A stretch of DNA of 64,000 nucleotides from Gammaproteobacteria bacterium (GTDB lineage Bacteria > Pseudomonadota > Gammaproteobacteria > JAJPIJ01): assembly GCA_022071965.1 (NCBI GenBank), contig JAJVIQ010000007.1, forward strand, positions 1 to 64,000. Direction: 5' to 3'. The translations under genes were made by a program, and so were the position numbers. The notes under the pieces were generated by a model. It was not told the origin of the DNA. It was given only the letters and a program-made list of their open reading frames with translations, and made no database searches. Below, one piece after another: positions 1-8,169 of the stretch (the first letter of the stretch is position 1; every line of letters starts with the position of its first letter).

Positions 1-1410
1 ATCCCCGGCAATGGCCTCGACGGTCGCCGGCGTGCCCAGCCGCACCTCCACGCCCAGTTTGCGCACCTGCAGCTCGAGCCAGCGCACGATGCCGCTCAGG
101 GACTCGCGCCACGGCGCGCGCGCGGCGAGCGCGATCTGGCCGCCGAGCCTCGGCTGCGCCTCGTACAGCACCACGGCGTGACCGCGCGCCGCGCACACGC
201 GCGCGGCCTCCAGCCCCGCCGGCCCGCCGCCCACGACCACCACCTTGCGGCGCAGCTGCGCGCGGGGGATCTCGTGCGGCATGGTCTGTTCACGGCCGGA
301 CGCGGCGTTCTGGATGCAGAGCGCGTCCTTGCCGATGTAGATGCGATCGATGCAGTAGCCGGCGCTCACGCACTGGCGGATATCGTCGACGCGATCCTCC
401 ATCAGCTTGCGTACCAGGTGCGGATCGGCGATCTGCGCCCGCGTCATCGCCACCAGGTCGACGTGGCCGTCCTCGATCGCGCGCGCGGCGGTGGCGACGT
501 CCGGGATCTTGCCAGCGTGCATGACCGGGATGCCGACCTCGTTGCGGATCGCGCTCGGCAGGTACAGATACGGCGCCACCTGCGACCACATCTCGGGGAT
601 GCAGTGGGCGAGCGCGCGGAAATCCGCGGCCGAGCCGCCCAGCACGTTGATGAAATCGACCATGCCACTCTCGGCATAGGTCTTGGCGATCGTCAGGCAA
701 TCCTGCGGCGACAGGCCCTCGTCGATCATCTCGTCCCCCGACATGCGGATGCCGACGATATAGTCACCGCCGACGATCTTGCGCACCTCCTCGAAGACCT
801 CCAGGCCGAACCGCATGCGGTTCTCCAGCGACCCGCCGTACCGGTCGCGTCGGTTGTTGGCCGAAGGCGACCAGAACTGATCGATGAGATGCCCGTGCGC
901 GGCGGACAGTTCGAGACCATCGAGCCCACCTTCCTTGCAGCGGCGGACGGCCTCGGCGTAGTCGCGCTTGACGCGCCGGATGTCGTGCCCTTCCATCTCC
1001 TTCGGCCAGGAGCGATGCGCCGGCTCGCGGCGGGAGCCCGGGGAGACCGGCGGCAACCAGTCGCCCACGTCCCAGCGCGTGCGCCGGCCCATGTGCGTGA
1101 GCTGGATCATCAGCGCCGCGCCGTGCTCGTGCACGCGCGCGGCGAAGGCCTGGAATTCCGGGATGACGGAGTCGTCCATGCAGGCGAGCTGGCCGAAGGA
1201 GGCCGGGGAGTCCGGCGAGATGCAGCAGGAGCCGCCGAACATGGTCAGCCCGATCCCGCCCCTGGCCTTCTCGACGTGGTAGCGCATGTAACGCTCGGTG
1301 AGCCGCGCCTGCTGCGTGTAGGCCGGTTCGTGCGCTGTGCTCATCACCCGGTTGCGCAGGGTGAGATGCCTCAACGAATAGGGCTTCAACAGCGCATCGA
1401 ACTGGGCCAT
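1..1410 (-). CDS. DgcA-like N-demethylase flavoprotein (partial, 3' end outside window)
   Basis: Flavoprotein of the old yellow enzyme/trimethylamine dehydrogenase superfamily, in the branch that includes the dimethylglycine demethylase subunit DgcA. From the ATG at 1410 the frame is open for 470 codons to the window edge, so the C-terminal nucleotide-binding part is missing (relatives are about 680 aa). Visible are a TIM-barrel FMN domain with GGSLENR near residue 190, a cluster region near residue 345 with cysteines spaced C-x5-C-x11-C, and a Rossmann motif GGGPAGLE near residue 400. Trimethylamine dehydrogenase uses four cysteines, and here the second is alanine. The gene lies downstream of a GlxA-type AraC regulator on the same strand and opposite a sarcosine oxidase operon, which fits dimethylglycine-to-sarcosine demethylation. 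Substrate is inferred from context; another N-methyl compound such as stachydrine is possible. Confidence 0.85.
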   Translation of the reverse strand, partial: MAQFDALLKPYSLRHLTLRNRVMSTAHEPAYTQQARLTERYMRYHVEKARGGIGLTMFGGSCCISPDSPASFGQLACMDDSVIPEFQAFAARVHEHGAALMIQLTHMGRRTRWDVGDWLPPVSPGSRREPAHRSWPKEMEGHDIRRVKRDYAEAVRRCKEGGLDGLELSAAHGHLIDQFWSPSANNRRDRYGGSLENRMRFGLEVFEEVRKIVGGDYIVGIRMSGDEMIDEGLSPQDCLTIAKTYAESGMVDFINVLGGSAADFRALAHCIPEMWSQVAPYLYLPSAIRNEVGIPVMHAGKIPDVATAARAIEDGHVDLVAMTRAQIADPHLVRKLMEDRVDDIRQCVSAGYCIDRIYIGKDALCIQNAASGREQTMPHEIPRAQLRRKVVVVGGGPAGLEAARVCAARGHAVVLYEAQPRLGGQIALAARAPWRESLSGIVRWLELQVRKLGVEVRLGTPATVEAIAGD

Positions 1411-1585
1411 GCTCGCTCGCCACTCTCCGTCGTCGGCACGCGCCTCGTGCGGGACCGCATGCCGGAAGCGTTGCCGGGATATCGTCGGGTCGCATGATGA
1501 ACCGCGCGGATCTCCCCCGGCGCGTCGCCCGCGACATGGACTTGTCCGATTGCGCCAACCTCGACGGCGGCAGTCGCGACCGCCT

Positions 1586-2602
1586 TCAATGCACGGGTAC
1601 GGAGCCGGCCGGCAGGCTGCCGGCCGGCCCCACCGGCGTCGACGCCGCGAGCGCAGGGTCGTCGCGCAACTGCCCCGGGGTGCGGCCGAAGGCCTGCCGG
1701 CAGGCGCGCGTGAAGTGCGAGCTGTCCGCAAAGCCGCAGTCGAGCGCGACCTGCGTCACCGTGCGGCGCGTGTGGCACAGCAACCACAGGCCGTAGTTGA
1801 GGCGGAAGCGGCGATCGTAATCGAGCGGCCCGATGCCGAGATCCTCCTTGAACAGGCGCTCGAGCTGCCGCTTCGACAGTGACACGCGCGTGGCGAGCTC
1901 CGCGACGCTCAGCGGCTCGCCGAGATTCTGCTCGATGAGCAGCTGTGCGCGGCGCACCCGGTCATCGCGCGCGACCTCGGCGAGCGGCGGATGCGGCTGC
2001 GGCGCGGTCTGCGGGCGGGCGCCGTCGACCAGCATGATGCGCAGGCTCTTCTGCGCCCAGGCATGGCCGCAGTGGTGCTCGATGATCCAGGCGGCGACGT
2101 CGATGGCACCCTGGCCGCCGGCGCAGGTGATGCGATCGCCGTCGACCACGAACAACTGATCCGCCACCGCCTGGACGCCCGGGAACTCGCGCAGCAGGTC
2201 CTGGTAGTGATACCAGCTCACACAGCAGCGCCGGCCGTGCATCAGGCCCGCGCGCACCAGCGCGAAGCTGCCGGTGCAGAGCCCCACCAGCCTCACCCCG
2301 GCGGCCGCGGCCTGGCGCAGGTACTCGAGCGTCGGCGCGTCGGTCTGCGGGCCGCGATGCAGCAGCCCGCCGCAGACCACGATGTAGTCGTATCGCCGCG
2401 GCTCGCCGAAGGTCTCCCACGGCGCGATCGCCACGCCACAACTGGAGCTCACCGGCTCCCCGGAGGCCGCGGCAATGGTCCATCTGCAATTGACCTGGCG
2501 GCTCAGATCGCCCTCGTCGCCGGCCAGGCGCAGGGCGTCGATGAAGGCAGCGAACGGCAGCAGGGTGAAGTGCGGCAGCAGCACGAACTGCACCGACAGC
2601 AT
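1586..2602 (-). CDS. GlxA-family AraC-type transcriptional regulator
   Basis: Transcription factor of the GlxA branch of the AraC family, which includes GbdR, CdhR and ArgR of Pseudomonas. The 338-aa product has an N-terminal DJ-1/PfpI-like domain (about residues 1-185) with the characteristic LCTGSFALVRAG loop, then a C-terminal AraC DNA-binding domain with two helix-turn-helix units (about residues 215-315, ending near FADSSHFTRACRQAFGRTPGQ). Members usually activate catabolism of quaternary or methylated amines and amino acids. I chose the ATG at 2602 because the conserved domain begins there; an in-frame ATG at 2659 would add 19 residues, and neither has a good ribosome binding site. It sits between the DgcA-like gene and the divergent sarcosine oxidase operon, so it probably controls one or both. 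The effector is not known. Confidence 0.85.
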   Translation of the reverse strand: MLSVQFVLLPHFTLLPFAAFIDALRLAGDEGDLSRQVNCRWTIAAASGEPVSSSCGVAIAPWETFGEPRRYDYIVVCGGLLHRGPQTDAPTLEYLRQAAAAGVRLVGLCTGSFALVRAGLMHGRRCCVSWYHYQDLLREFPGVQAVADQLFVVDGDRITCAGGQGAIDVAAWIIEHHCGHAWAQKSLRIMLVDGARPQTAPQPHPPLAEVARDDRVRRAQLLIEQNLGEPLSVAELATRVSLSKRQLERLFKEDLGIGPLDYDRRFRLNYGLWLLCHTRRTVTQVALDCGFADSSHFTRACRQAFGRTPGQLRDDPALAASTPVGPAGSLPAGSVPVH

Positions 2603-2835
2603 GGGGCTGCCGGTTCGATGTGACGGTCCTTCGCGGCGCGGGTCCGGCTGACGGGGCATGAGTTGTGAAAATGCGGCGTGCCTGCAGGCAGTCTAGTCAT
2701 CCGGCCGCAGGCCCGGCAAGGTACGCCGATGCTGCGGTGCAAGACGAGTCCGCGCGGCGCGCCACGCCATGCCGCTGATCCAGAACGCCGCCGGTCGCAG
2801 ACCTGCCGCGCCACGGCGGACGCCCGTTGCGGTAA

Positions 2836-2893
2836 TGTCGCATTCCTACAAGAAAGTTGTCAGTTTCGTTCCTGTCGCAAATCCGCACCTTGC
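2836..2893 (+). promoter_or_regulatory. Candidate GlxA/ArgR-type activator sites upstream of soxB
   Basis: TGTCGC occurs at 2836 and again at 2873. The first copy fits TGTCGC-N8-AA-N5 exactly, which is the half-site I recall for Pseudomonas aeruginosa ArgR, a GlxA-type AraC protein related to the two regulators here. A degenerate TGTCAG follows at 2858, placed where a tandem second half-site would start. The block ends about 40 bp before the soxB ATG, a typical activator position. Binding is inferred. Confidence 0.45.
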
Positions 2894-2934
2894 AGTCTTA
2901 TGCTCTCCCGATCCGGATGCAGGGCGCGCCCGCC

Positions 2935-4185
2935 ATGCAGCGTTACTCGATCTTCAGCCTGCTGCGCAACGCGCTCAGCCATCACGAGCGCTGGCAGGCG
3001 GCCTGGCGCAGCCCCGAGCCGAGGCCGGCCTACGACGTGGTCATCGTCGGCGGCGGCGGCCACGGCCTGGCCACCGCCTACTACCTTGCCAGGGAGCACG
3101 GCATCACCAACGTCGCCGTGCTCGAGCAGGGCTGGCTCGGCGGCGGCAACACCGGCCGCAACACCACCATCGTGCGCTCCAACTATCTGTGGGACGAGGC
3201 CGCGCACCTGTACGAGCTGTCGCTGAAACTGTGGGAGGGCCTGAGCCAGGACATCAACTACAACGTCATGTTCAGCCAGCGCGGCGTACTGAACCTCGGC
3301 CACAGCCTGCAGGACATGCGCGACATCCACCGTCGCGTCAACGCCAATCGCCTGCAGGGCATCGATGCCGAGGTGCTGAACGCGGCGCAGGTCAAGGCCA
3401 TGGTCCCCATCCTCAATACCTCGCCCGGCGCGCGCTACCCGGTGCTCGGCGCCTCCCTGCAGCGCCGCGGCGGCGTGGCGCGCCACGACGCGGTGGCCTG
3501 GGGGTTCGCCCGCGCCGCCGACGCGCGCGGCGTGGACATCATCCAGAATTGCGCCGTGACCGGCATCCGCCGCGAGAACGGCAGGGTGGTCGGCGTGGAG
3601 ACCTCGCGCGGCTACATCGGCGCCGGGAAGGTGGGCGTGGTCGCCGCCGGCAACTCCAGCGTGCTCGCCGCGATGGCGGGCCTGAGGCTGCCGCTGGAGA
3701 GTCACCCGCTGCAGGCGCTCGTCTCCGAGCCGATGAAGCCCGTCATCCACACGGTGATCATGTCCAACGCCGTGCACGGCTACATCAGCCAGTCCGACAA
3801 GGGCGATCTGGTGATCGGCGCCGGCATCGATCAGTACGCCGGCTATGGCCAGCGCGGCAGCTTCCACGTCATCGAGGGCACGCTGGCGGCGATCGTCGAG
3901 CTGTTCCCGAGCCTCTCGCGCGTGCGCATGAACCGGCAGTGGGGCGGCATCGTCGACATCTGCCCCGACGCCTGCCCCATACTGGGCAAGACTCCGGTGC
4001 GCGGCCTGTACTTCAACTGCGGCTGGGGCACCGGCGGTTTCAAGGCCACGCCCGGTTCCGGCTTCGTGTTCGCGCACACCATCGCGCGCGACGAGCCGCA
4101 CCCGCAGAACGCGGCGTTCTCGCTGGAGCGGTTCACCAGCGGCTATCTCATCGACGAGCACGGCGCCGCCGGCGTGGCGCATTGA
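2935..4185 (+). CDS. soxB: Sarcosine oxidase subunit beta
   Basis: Beta subunit of cytoplasmic heterotetrameric sarcosine oxidase, which oxidises sarcosine to glycine; the methyl group leaves as 5,10-methylene-THF or formaldehyde with H2O2. It carries the substrate site, noncovalent FAD and the covalently bound FMN. The 416-aa protein shows the FAD dinucleotide motif [10 protein letters not shown] near residue 35, the [16 protein letters not shown] segment, and [15 protein letters not shown], whose histidine corresponds to the one that binds FMN. The longest frame starts at 2857, but family members begin at the ATG at 2935 ([18 protein letters not shown]). It is first in the soxBDAG-regulator operon. 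The sequence is so close to known SoxB that a different activity is unlikely, although dimethylglycine-type relatives exist. Confidence 0.95.
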   Translation: MQRYSIFSLLRNALSHHERWQAAWRSPEPRPAYDVVIVGGGGHGLATAYYLAREHGITNVAVLEQGWLGGGNTGRNTTIVRSNYLWDEAAHLYELSLKLWEGLSQDINYNVMFSQRGVLNLGHSLQDMRDIHRRVNANRLQGIDAEVLNAAQVKAMVPILNTSPGARYPVLGASLQRRGGVARHDAVAWGFARAADARGVDIIQNCAVTGIRRENGRVVGVETSRGYIGAGKVGVVAAGNSSVLAAMAGLRLPLESHPLQALVSEPMKPVIHTVIMSNAVHGYISQSDKGDLVIGAGIDQYAGYGQRGSFHVIEGTLAAIVELFPSLSRVRMNRQWGGIVDICPDACPILGKTPVRGLYFNCGWGTGGFKATPGSGFVFAHTIARDEPHPQNAAFSLERFTSGYLIDEHGAAGVAH

Positions 4186-4267
4186 ATGGCGACCGGTAAT
4201 CCGCGATTCGTGATCCGCAGCTGCCGGGCCGGGACGACGACAGCACGACCAGACGGGACGCCGGGTC

Positions 4268-4331
4268 ACGGATCACCAATCACGAATCAAGAATGACGAA
4301 TCACCGATAACGAATCACGGAACACGAACGG
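4268..4331 (+). repeat. 14-bp tandem repeat, about 4.5 copies, directly before soxD
   Basis: Units start at 4268, 4282, 4296, 4310 and 4324, an exact 14-bp period. Each begins ACGAATC or a one-base variant and has a variable second half. An inverted, degenerate copy of the unit lies at about 4204-4216. The array ends one base before the soxD start codon, so it replaces a normal Shine-Dalgarno region in the 147-bp soxB-soxD gap. Confidence 0.85.
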
Positions 4332-4332
4332 C

Positions 4333-4608
4333 ATGCTGCTCATCCCCTGTCCCTGGTGCGGTCCGCGCGCCGAGAGCGAGTTCGCCTGCGGCGGCGAGGC
4401 CGGCATCGTGCGCCCGGGTGCGCCGGACGCGGTCTCCGACGCCGAGTGGGCCGACTACCTCTTCATGCGTACCAATCACCGCGGCCTGCACCGCGAGCAG
4501 TGGTGGCACGCGCACGGCTGCCGGCGCTGGTTCATCGTGCGCCGCGATACCGTCACCTGCCGCATCGACGGCGTCGAGAAGATGGGCTCCGCGGGGGCGG
4601 CGCCGTGA
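4333..4608 (+). CDS. soxD: Sarcosine oxidase subunit delta
   Basis: Small zinc-binding delta subunit of tetrameric sarcosine oxidase (91 aa, usual length about 90-100). Visible zinc ligands match the known enzyme exactly by position: Cys6 and Cys9 in CPWCG, and His59 and Cys63 in WWHAHGCRRWF. The subunit helps assemble the alpha-beta complex and has no catalytic role of its own. The start ATG follows a tandem repeat rather than a recognisable ribosome binding site. The stop codon overlaps the soxA GTG start (GTGA), so the two are translationally coupled. Contrast with the second delta homologue at 59091-59366, which has lost most of these ligands. Confidence 0.95.
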   Translation: MLLIPCPWCGPRAESEFACGGEAGIVRPGAPDAVSDAEWADYLFMRTNHRGLHREQWWHAHGCRRWFIVRRDTVTCRIDGVEKMGSAGAAP

Positions 4609-7600
4609 CGCAGCCCGCGCGCCTGCGCCACGGCGGCCGCATCAATCGCGATCGCCCCGTGGCCTTCACCTTCAACGGCCGCCAGTACCTGGGCTGCGAG
4701 GGCGACACGCTGGCCTCGGCGCTGCTCGCCAACGGCGTGCACATGGTCGCGCGCAGCTGGAAGTATCATCGCCCGCGCGGCATCGTCGGCGCCGGCGCGG
4801 AGGAACCCAACGCCATCGTGCAGCTCGGGGAGGGATCGCGCACCGTGCCGAACGCGCGCGCCACGCAGGTGGAGATCCACGAGGGCCTGATCGCCCGCAG
4901 CGTGAACTGCTGGCCGGGCCTCGAATTCGACCTGCTGTCACTCAATGGCCTGTTCTCGCGGCTGCTGCCGGCCGGCTTCTACTACAAGACCTTCATGTGG
5001 CCGAAGTCGTTCTGGAGGCACTATGAGCATTTCATCCGCAAGGCCGCGGGCCTGGGCGAGGCGCCGACGGAGCGCGACCCCGACTACTACGAGAAATTCA
5101 ACGCGCACTGTGACGTGCTGGTCGCCGGCGCCGGGCCGGCCGGACTCACCGCCGCGCTCGCCGCGGCCCGCAGCGGCGCACGCGTCATCATCGCCGATGA
5201 GCAGAGCGAGCCCGGCGGCAGCCTGCTTCACGCCCGCGAGTCGATCGACGGCCTGCCGGCGGTGAGCTGGCTGCGTCGCACGCTGGCGGAACTCGCAGCG
5301 ATCCCCGACGTGCGCGTGCTCGCCCGCAGCACGGTGTTCGGTTATCACGACCACAACTTCCTCGCCATCGCCGAGCGGCTGACCGATCATCTGGCCGAGG
5401 ACCGGCGCCGGGGTCCGCGCGAGCGCATCTGGCGCGTGCGCGCGAAGCAGGTCATCCTCGCCACGGGGGCCTGCGAGCGTCCGCTGGTGTTCACCAACAA
5501 CGACCGGCCTGGTGTCATGCTGGCCTCGGCGATCTCGATCTACACGCGGCGCTACGCCGTGCGCACCGGCAACAACGCCGTCATCTTCACGAACAACGAC
5601 AGCGCCTATGCAACGGTGCTCGATCTGCTGGACGCCGGCGTCCGCGTGGCTGCCGTGGTCGACGCGCGCGAACAGCCGCGGGGGCCGCATCTCGAGGCGG
5701 CGCGCCAGCGCGGCATCAACCTGATGGCCGGCTCCGCGATCGTCGACGTGCGCGGCCGCCGCCGCGTGCAGGCCGCGGTGGTGGCCTCGCTCGGTGCCGA
5801 TGCGAACGGGTTGCGCGGCAACGACACCACCGTCGTCGACTGCGATCTCATCGGCGTCTCCGGCGGCCACAGTCCGGTCGTGCACTTGTACGCGCAGTCC
5901 GGCGGCAGGCCGCTGTTCGACGAGGGGCTGGCGGCCTTCGTGCCCGGCCCCGCCGTGCAGACGCAGCGCTCCGTGGGCGGCTGCCGCGGCAGCTTCGCGC
6001 TCGCCGACTGCCTGCGCGAGGGCTACGAGGCCGGCACGGCCGCCGCGCGCGAGACCGGCCACGACGCCGCCGCCACGCTGCCGCCGGGGCCCGGCACGCT
6101 GGAGCGTCACGACTACACGCTGCGCCCGCTGTGGCGCGTGCCCGATCCGCCGGGGCACGCCCGCGGCGCCAGGCAGTTCCTCGACCTGCAGAACGACGTG
6201 TCGGCCTCGGACGTCTTGCTCGCGGCGCGCGAGGGCTACCACTCCGTGGAGCACGTGAAGCGCTACACCGCGCTCGGCTTCGGCACCGACCAGGGCAAGC
6301 TCGGCAACATCAACGGCCTGGCCATCCTGGCGCAGGCCCTCGGGCAGGACATCGCCGCCACCGGCACCACCACCTTCCGGCCCAACTACACGCCGGTGAC
6401 CTTCGGCGCGATCGCCGGGCGCGACCTCGGCGACCTGTTCGAGCCGATCCGTCTGACCGCGCTGCACGCCTGGCACGTCGAGCACGGCGCGGAGTTCGAG
6501 AACGTCGGCCAGTGGAAGCGGCCGTGGTACTACCCGAAACCCGGAGAGTCCATGCACGAGGCCGTGCGGCGCGAGTGTCACGCCGCGCGCAACGCCGTGG
6601 CGATGATGGACGCCTCGACGCTGGGCAAGATCGATATCCAGGGACCGGACGCCGCCGAGTTCCTCAACCGCGTCTACACCAACAACTGGCACACGCTGAA
6701 GGTCGGGCAGTGCCGCTACGGGCTCATGCTGCGCGAGGACGGCATGGTGATGGACGACGGGGTGACCTCGCGGCTCGGCGAGAACCACTTTTACATGACC
6801 ACGACCACCGGCGGCGCCGCGCGCGTGTACGCCTGGCTGGAGCGCTGGCTGCAGACGGAATGGCCGGAACTGAAAGTGTACCTCACCTCGGTGACCGATC
6901 ACTGGGCGACGATCGCCGTGGTCGGGCCGCGCAGCCGCGAGGTGATGAAGGGCGTGTGCGGCGACATCGACTTCGGGGCCGCGAGCTTCCCGTTCATGAG
7001 CTTCCGCGACGGCACGGTCGCGGAGGTCGCCGCGCGCGTCGCCCGCATCAGCTTCTCCGGCGAGCTGGCCTACGAGGTCAGCGTGCCGGCGGACTACGCC
7101 CGCCACGTCTGGAAGGCGCTGATGGCCGCCGGCGCGCCGCACGGCATCACGCCCTACGGCACCGAGGCCATGCACGTGCTGCGCGCCGAGAAAGGCTACA
7201 TCATCGTCGGCCAGGACACCGACGGCTCGCTCACGCCCCAGGACTTAGGGATGGAATGGATCGTCTCGAAGACCAAGGACTTCATCGGCCGGCGGTCTTT
7301 TGCCCGCGCCGACACCGCGCGCCCGGATCGCAAGCAGCTCGTCGGGCTGCAGTCCGCCGATCCGGCGCTCGTGCTGCCCGAGGGCGGGCAGATCGTCGAT
7401 CGACCGCAGTGGACCGCGCCGGTGCAGACCACCGGGCACGTGACCTCGAGCTACTTCAGCGACGCGCTCGGCCGCCCCATCGCGCTGGCGGTGCTGCAGA
7501 GCGGGCGCTCGCGCATCGGGCAGACGATCTACGTGACGCTGGGCGACGGCCGCGTCGCGCCGGCGACGATCACCCATCCGGTGTTCCTGGATCGAGAGGG

Positions 7601-7619
7601 GAAGCGACAACATGGCTGA
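4605..7619 (+). CDS. soxA: Sarcosine oxidase subunit alpha
   Basis: Alpha subunit of heterotetrameric sarcosine oxidase; it binds NAD and folate and passes the methyl-derived C1 unit to tetrahydrofolate. The product is 1004 aa, as expected. Domains in order: an N-terminal ferredoxin-like fold (FTFNGRQYLGCEGDTLASAL, about residues 15-100), a FAD/NAD-binding oxidoreductase domain with AGAGPAGLTAAL near residue 175, and a C-terminal GcvT-like folate domain from about residue 620. The frame is open well upstream, but the GTG at 4605 overlaps the soxD stop and gives the N-terminus conserved in the family, so I start there. It overlaps soxG by 8 bases at its 3' end. The folate domain suggests direct production of 5,10-methylene-THF. 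Confidence 0.95.
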   Translation: MTQPARLRHGGRINRDRPVAFTFNGRQYLGCEGDTLASALLANGVHMVARSWKYHRPRGIVGAGAEEPNAIVQLGEGSRTVPNARATQVEIHEGLIARSVNCWPGLEFDLLSLNGLFSRLLPAGFYYKTFMWPKSFWRHYEHFIRKAAGLGEAPTERDPDYYEKFNAHCDVLVAGAGPAGLTAALAAARSGARVIIADEQSEPGGSLLHARESIDGLPAVSWLRRTLAELAAIPDVRVLARSTVFGYHDHNFLAIAERLTDHLAEDRRRGPRERIWRVRAKQVILATGACERPLVFTNNDRPGVMLASAISIYTRRYAVRTGNNAVIFTNNDSAYATVLDLLDAGVRVAAVVDAREQPRGPHLEAARQRGINLMAGSAIVDVRGRRRVQAAVVASLGADANGLRGNDTTVVDCDLIGVSGGHSPVVHLYAQSGGRPLFDEGLAAFVPGPAVQTQRSVGGCRGSFALADCLREGYEAGTAAARETGHDAAATLPPGPGTLERHDYTLRPLWRVPDPPGHARGARQFLDLQNDVSASDVLLAAREGYHSVEHVKRYTALGFGTDQGKLGNINGLAILAQALGQDIAATGTTTFRPNYTPVTFGAIAGRDLGDLFEPIRLTALHAWHVEHGAEFENVGQWKRPWYYPKPGESMHEAVRRECHAARNAVAMMDASTLGKIDIQGPDAAEFLNRVYTNNWHTLKVGQCRYGLMLREDGMVMDDGVTSRLGENHFYMTTTTGGAARVYAWLERWLQTEWPELKVYLTSVTDHWATIAVVGPRSREVMKGVCGDIDFGAASFPFMSFRDGTVAEVAARVARISFSGELAYEVSVPADYARHVWKALMAAGAPHGITPYGTEAMHVLRAEKGYIIVGQDTDGSLTPQDLGMEWIVSKTKDFIGRRSFARADTARPDRKQLVGLQSADPALVLPEGGQIVDRPQWTAPVQTTGHVTSSYFSDALGRPIALAVLQSGRSRIGQTIYVTLGDGRVAPATITHPVFLDREGKRQHG

Positions 7620-8169
7620 AATCCTCCGCAGTGCCTTGCATGACGCCGCCGGCGGGCGGCTGCAGATCGAGGAGATCCCCGGTCTGCACTACGTGAGCCT
7701 GCGCGGCGACCCGGCCGCGCCGGCCGTGGCCGGCGCGGTGACCGACGTGCTGAAGATCGCACTGCCGCTGCGGCCGAACACGCTCGCCGCCTCGGAGACC
7801 GCGAAGGTGTTCTGGCTGGGGCCGGAGGAGTGGCTGCTGGTGAGCCTCTCGCAGTCGGCCGCCGAGATCGTGAGCGGCCTGCGCCTGAGCCTGGGTGGAC
7901 TGCACTCGGCGGTGACCGACGTCACCAGCGGCTGCACCACCATCCGCCTGCGCGGTGCGGGCAGCCGCGACGTGCTGGCGAAGGGCTGCACGCTGGACCT
8001 GCATCCGCGCGCGTTCGGCGATGGGCAGTGCGCGCAGACCCTGCTCGCCAAGGCGCCGGTGCTGATCGAGGCGCTGCCGGCGACGCAGGACTGCCAGCTC
8101 ATCGTGCGCCGCAGTTATGCCGATTATCTCTGGCACTGGCTGCACGACGCCAGCAGGTGGGCGCAATGA
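7612..8169 (+). CDS. soxG: Sarcosine oxidase subunit gamma
   Basis: Gamma subunit of heterotetrameric sarcosine oxidase (185 aa), structurally related to part of the GcvT fold and needed for assembly rather than chemistry. Recognised by its operon position after soxA and by family segments such as KVFWLGPEEWLLV and the C-terminal VRRSYADYLWHWLHDAS. The ATG at 7612 overlaps soxA by 8 bases and the TGA overlaps the ATG of the following regulator gene (ATGA at 8166-8169). Such tight coupling of a regulator to the enzyme genes suggests the pathway product helps set regulator dosage. Confidence 0.93.
   Translation: MAEILRSALHDAAGGRLQIEEIPGLHYVSLRGDPAAPAVAGAVTDVLKIALPLRPNTLAASETAKVFWLGPEEWLLVSLSQSAAEIVSGLRLSLGGLHSAVTDVTSGCTTIRLRGAGSRDVLAKGCTLDLHPRAFGDGQCAQTLLAKAPVLIEALPATQDCQLIVRRSYADYLWHWLHDASRWAQ

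Noticed and set aside
178-1497. Long plus-strand frame of 439 codons
   Set aside because: It is antisense to the DgcA-like gene, has histidine/arginine-rich composition typical of complement-strand frames in GC-rich DNA, and no recognisable motif.
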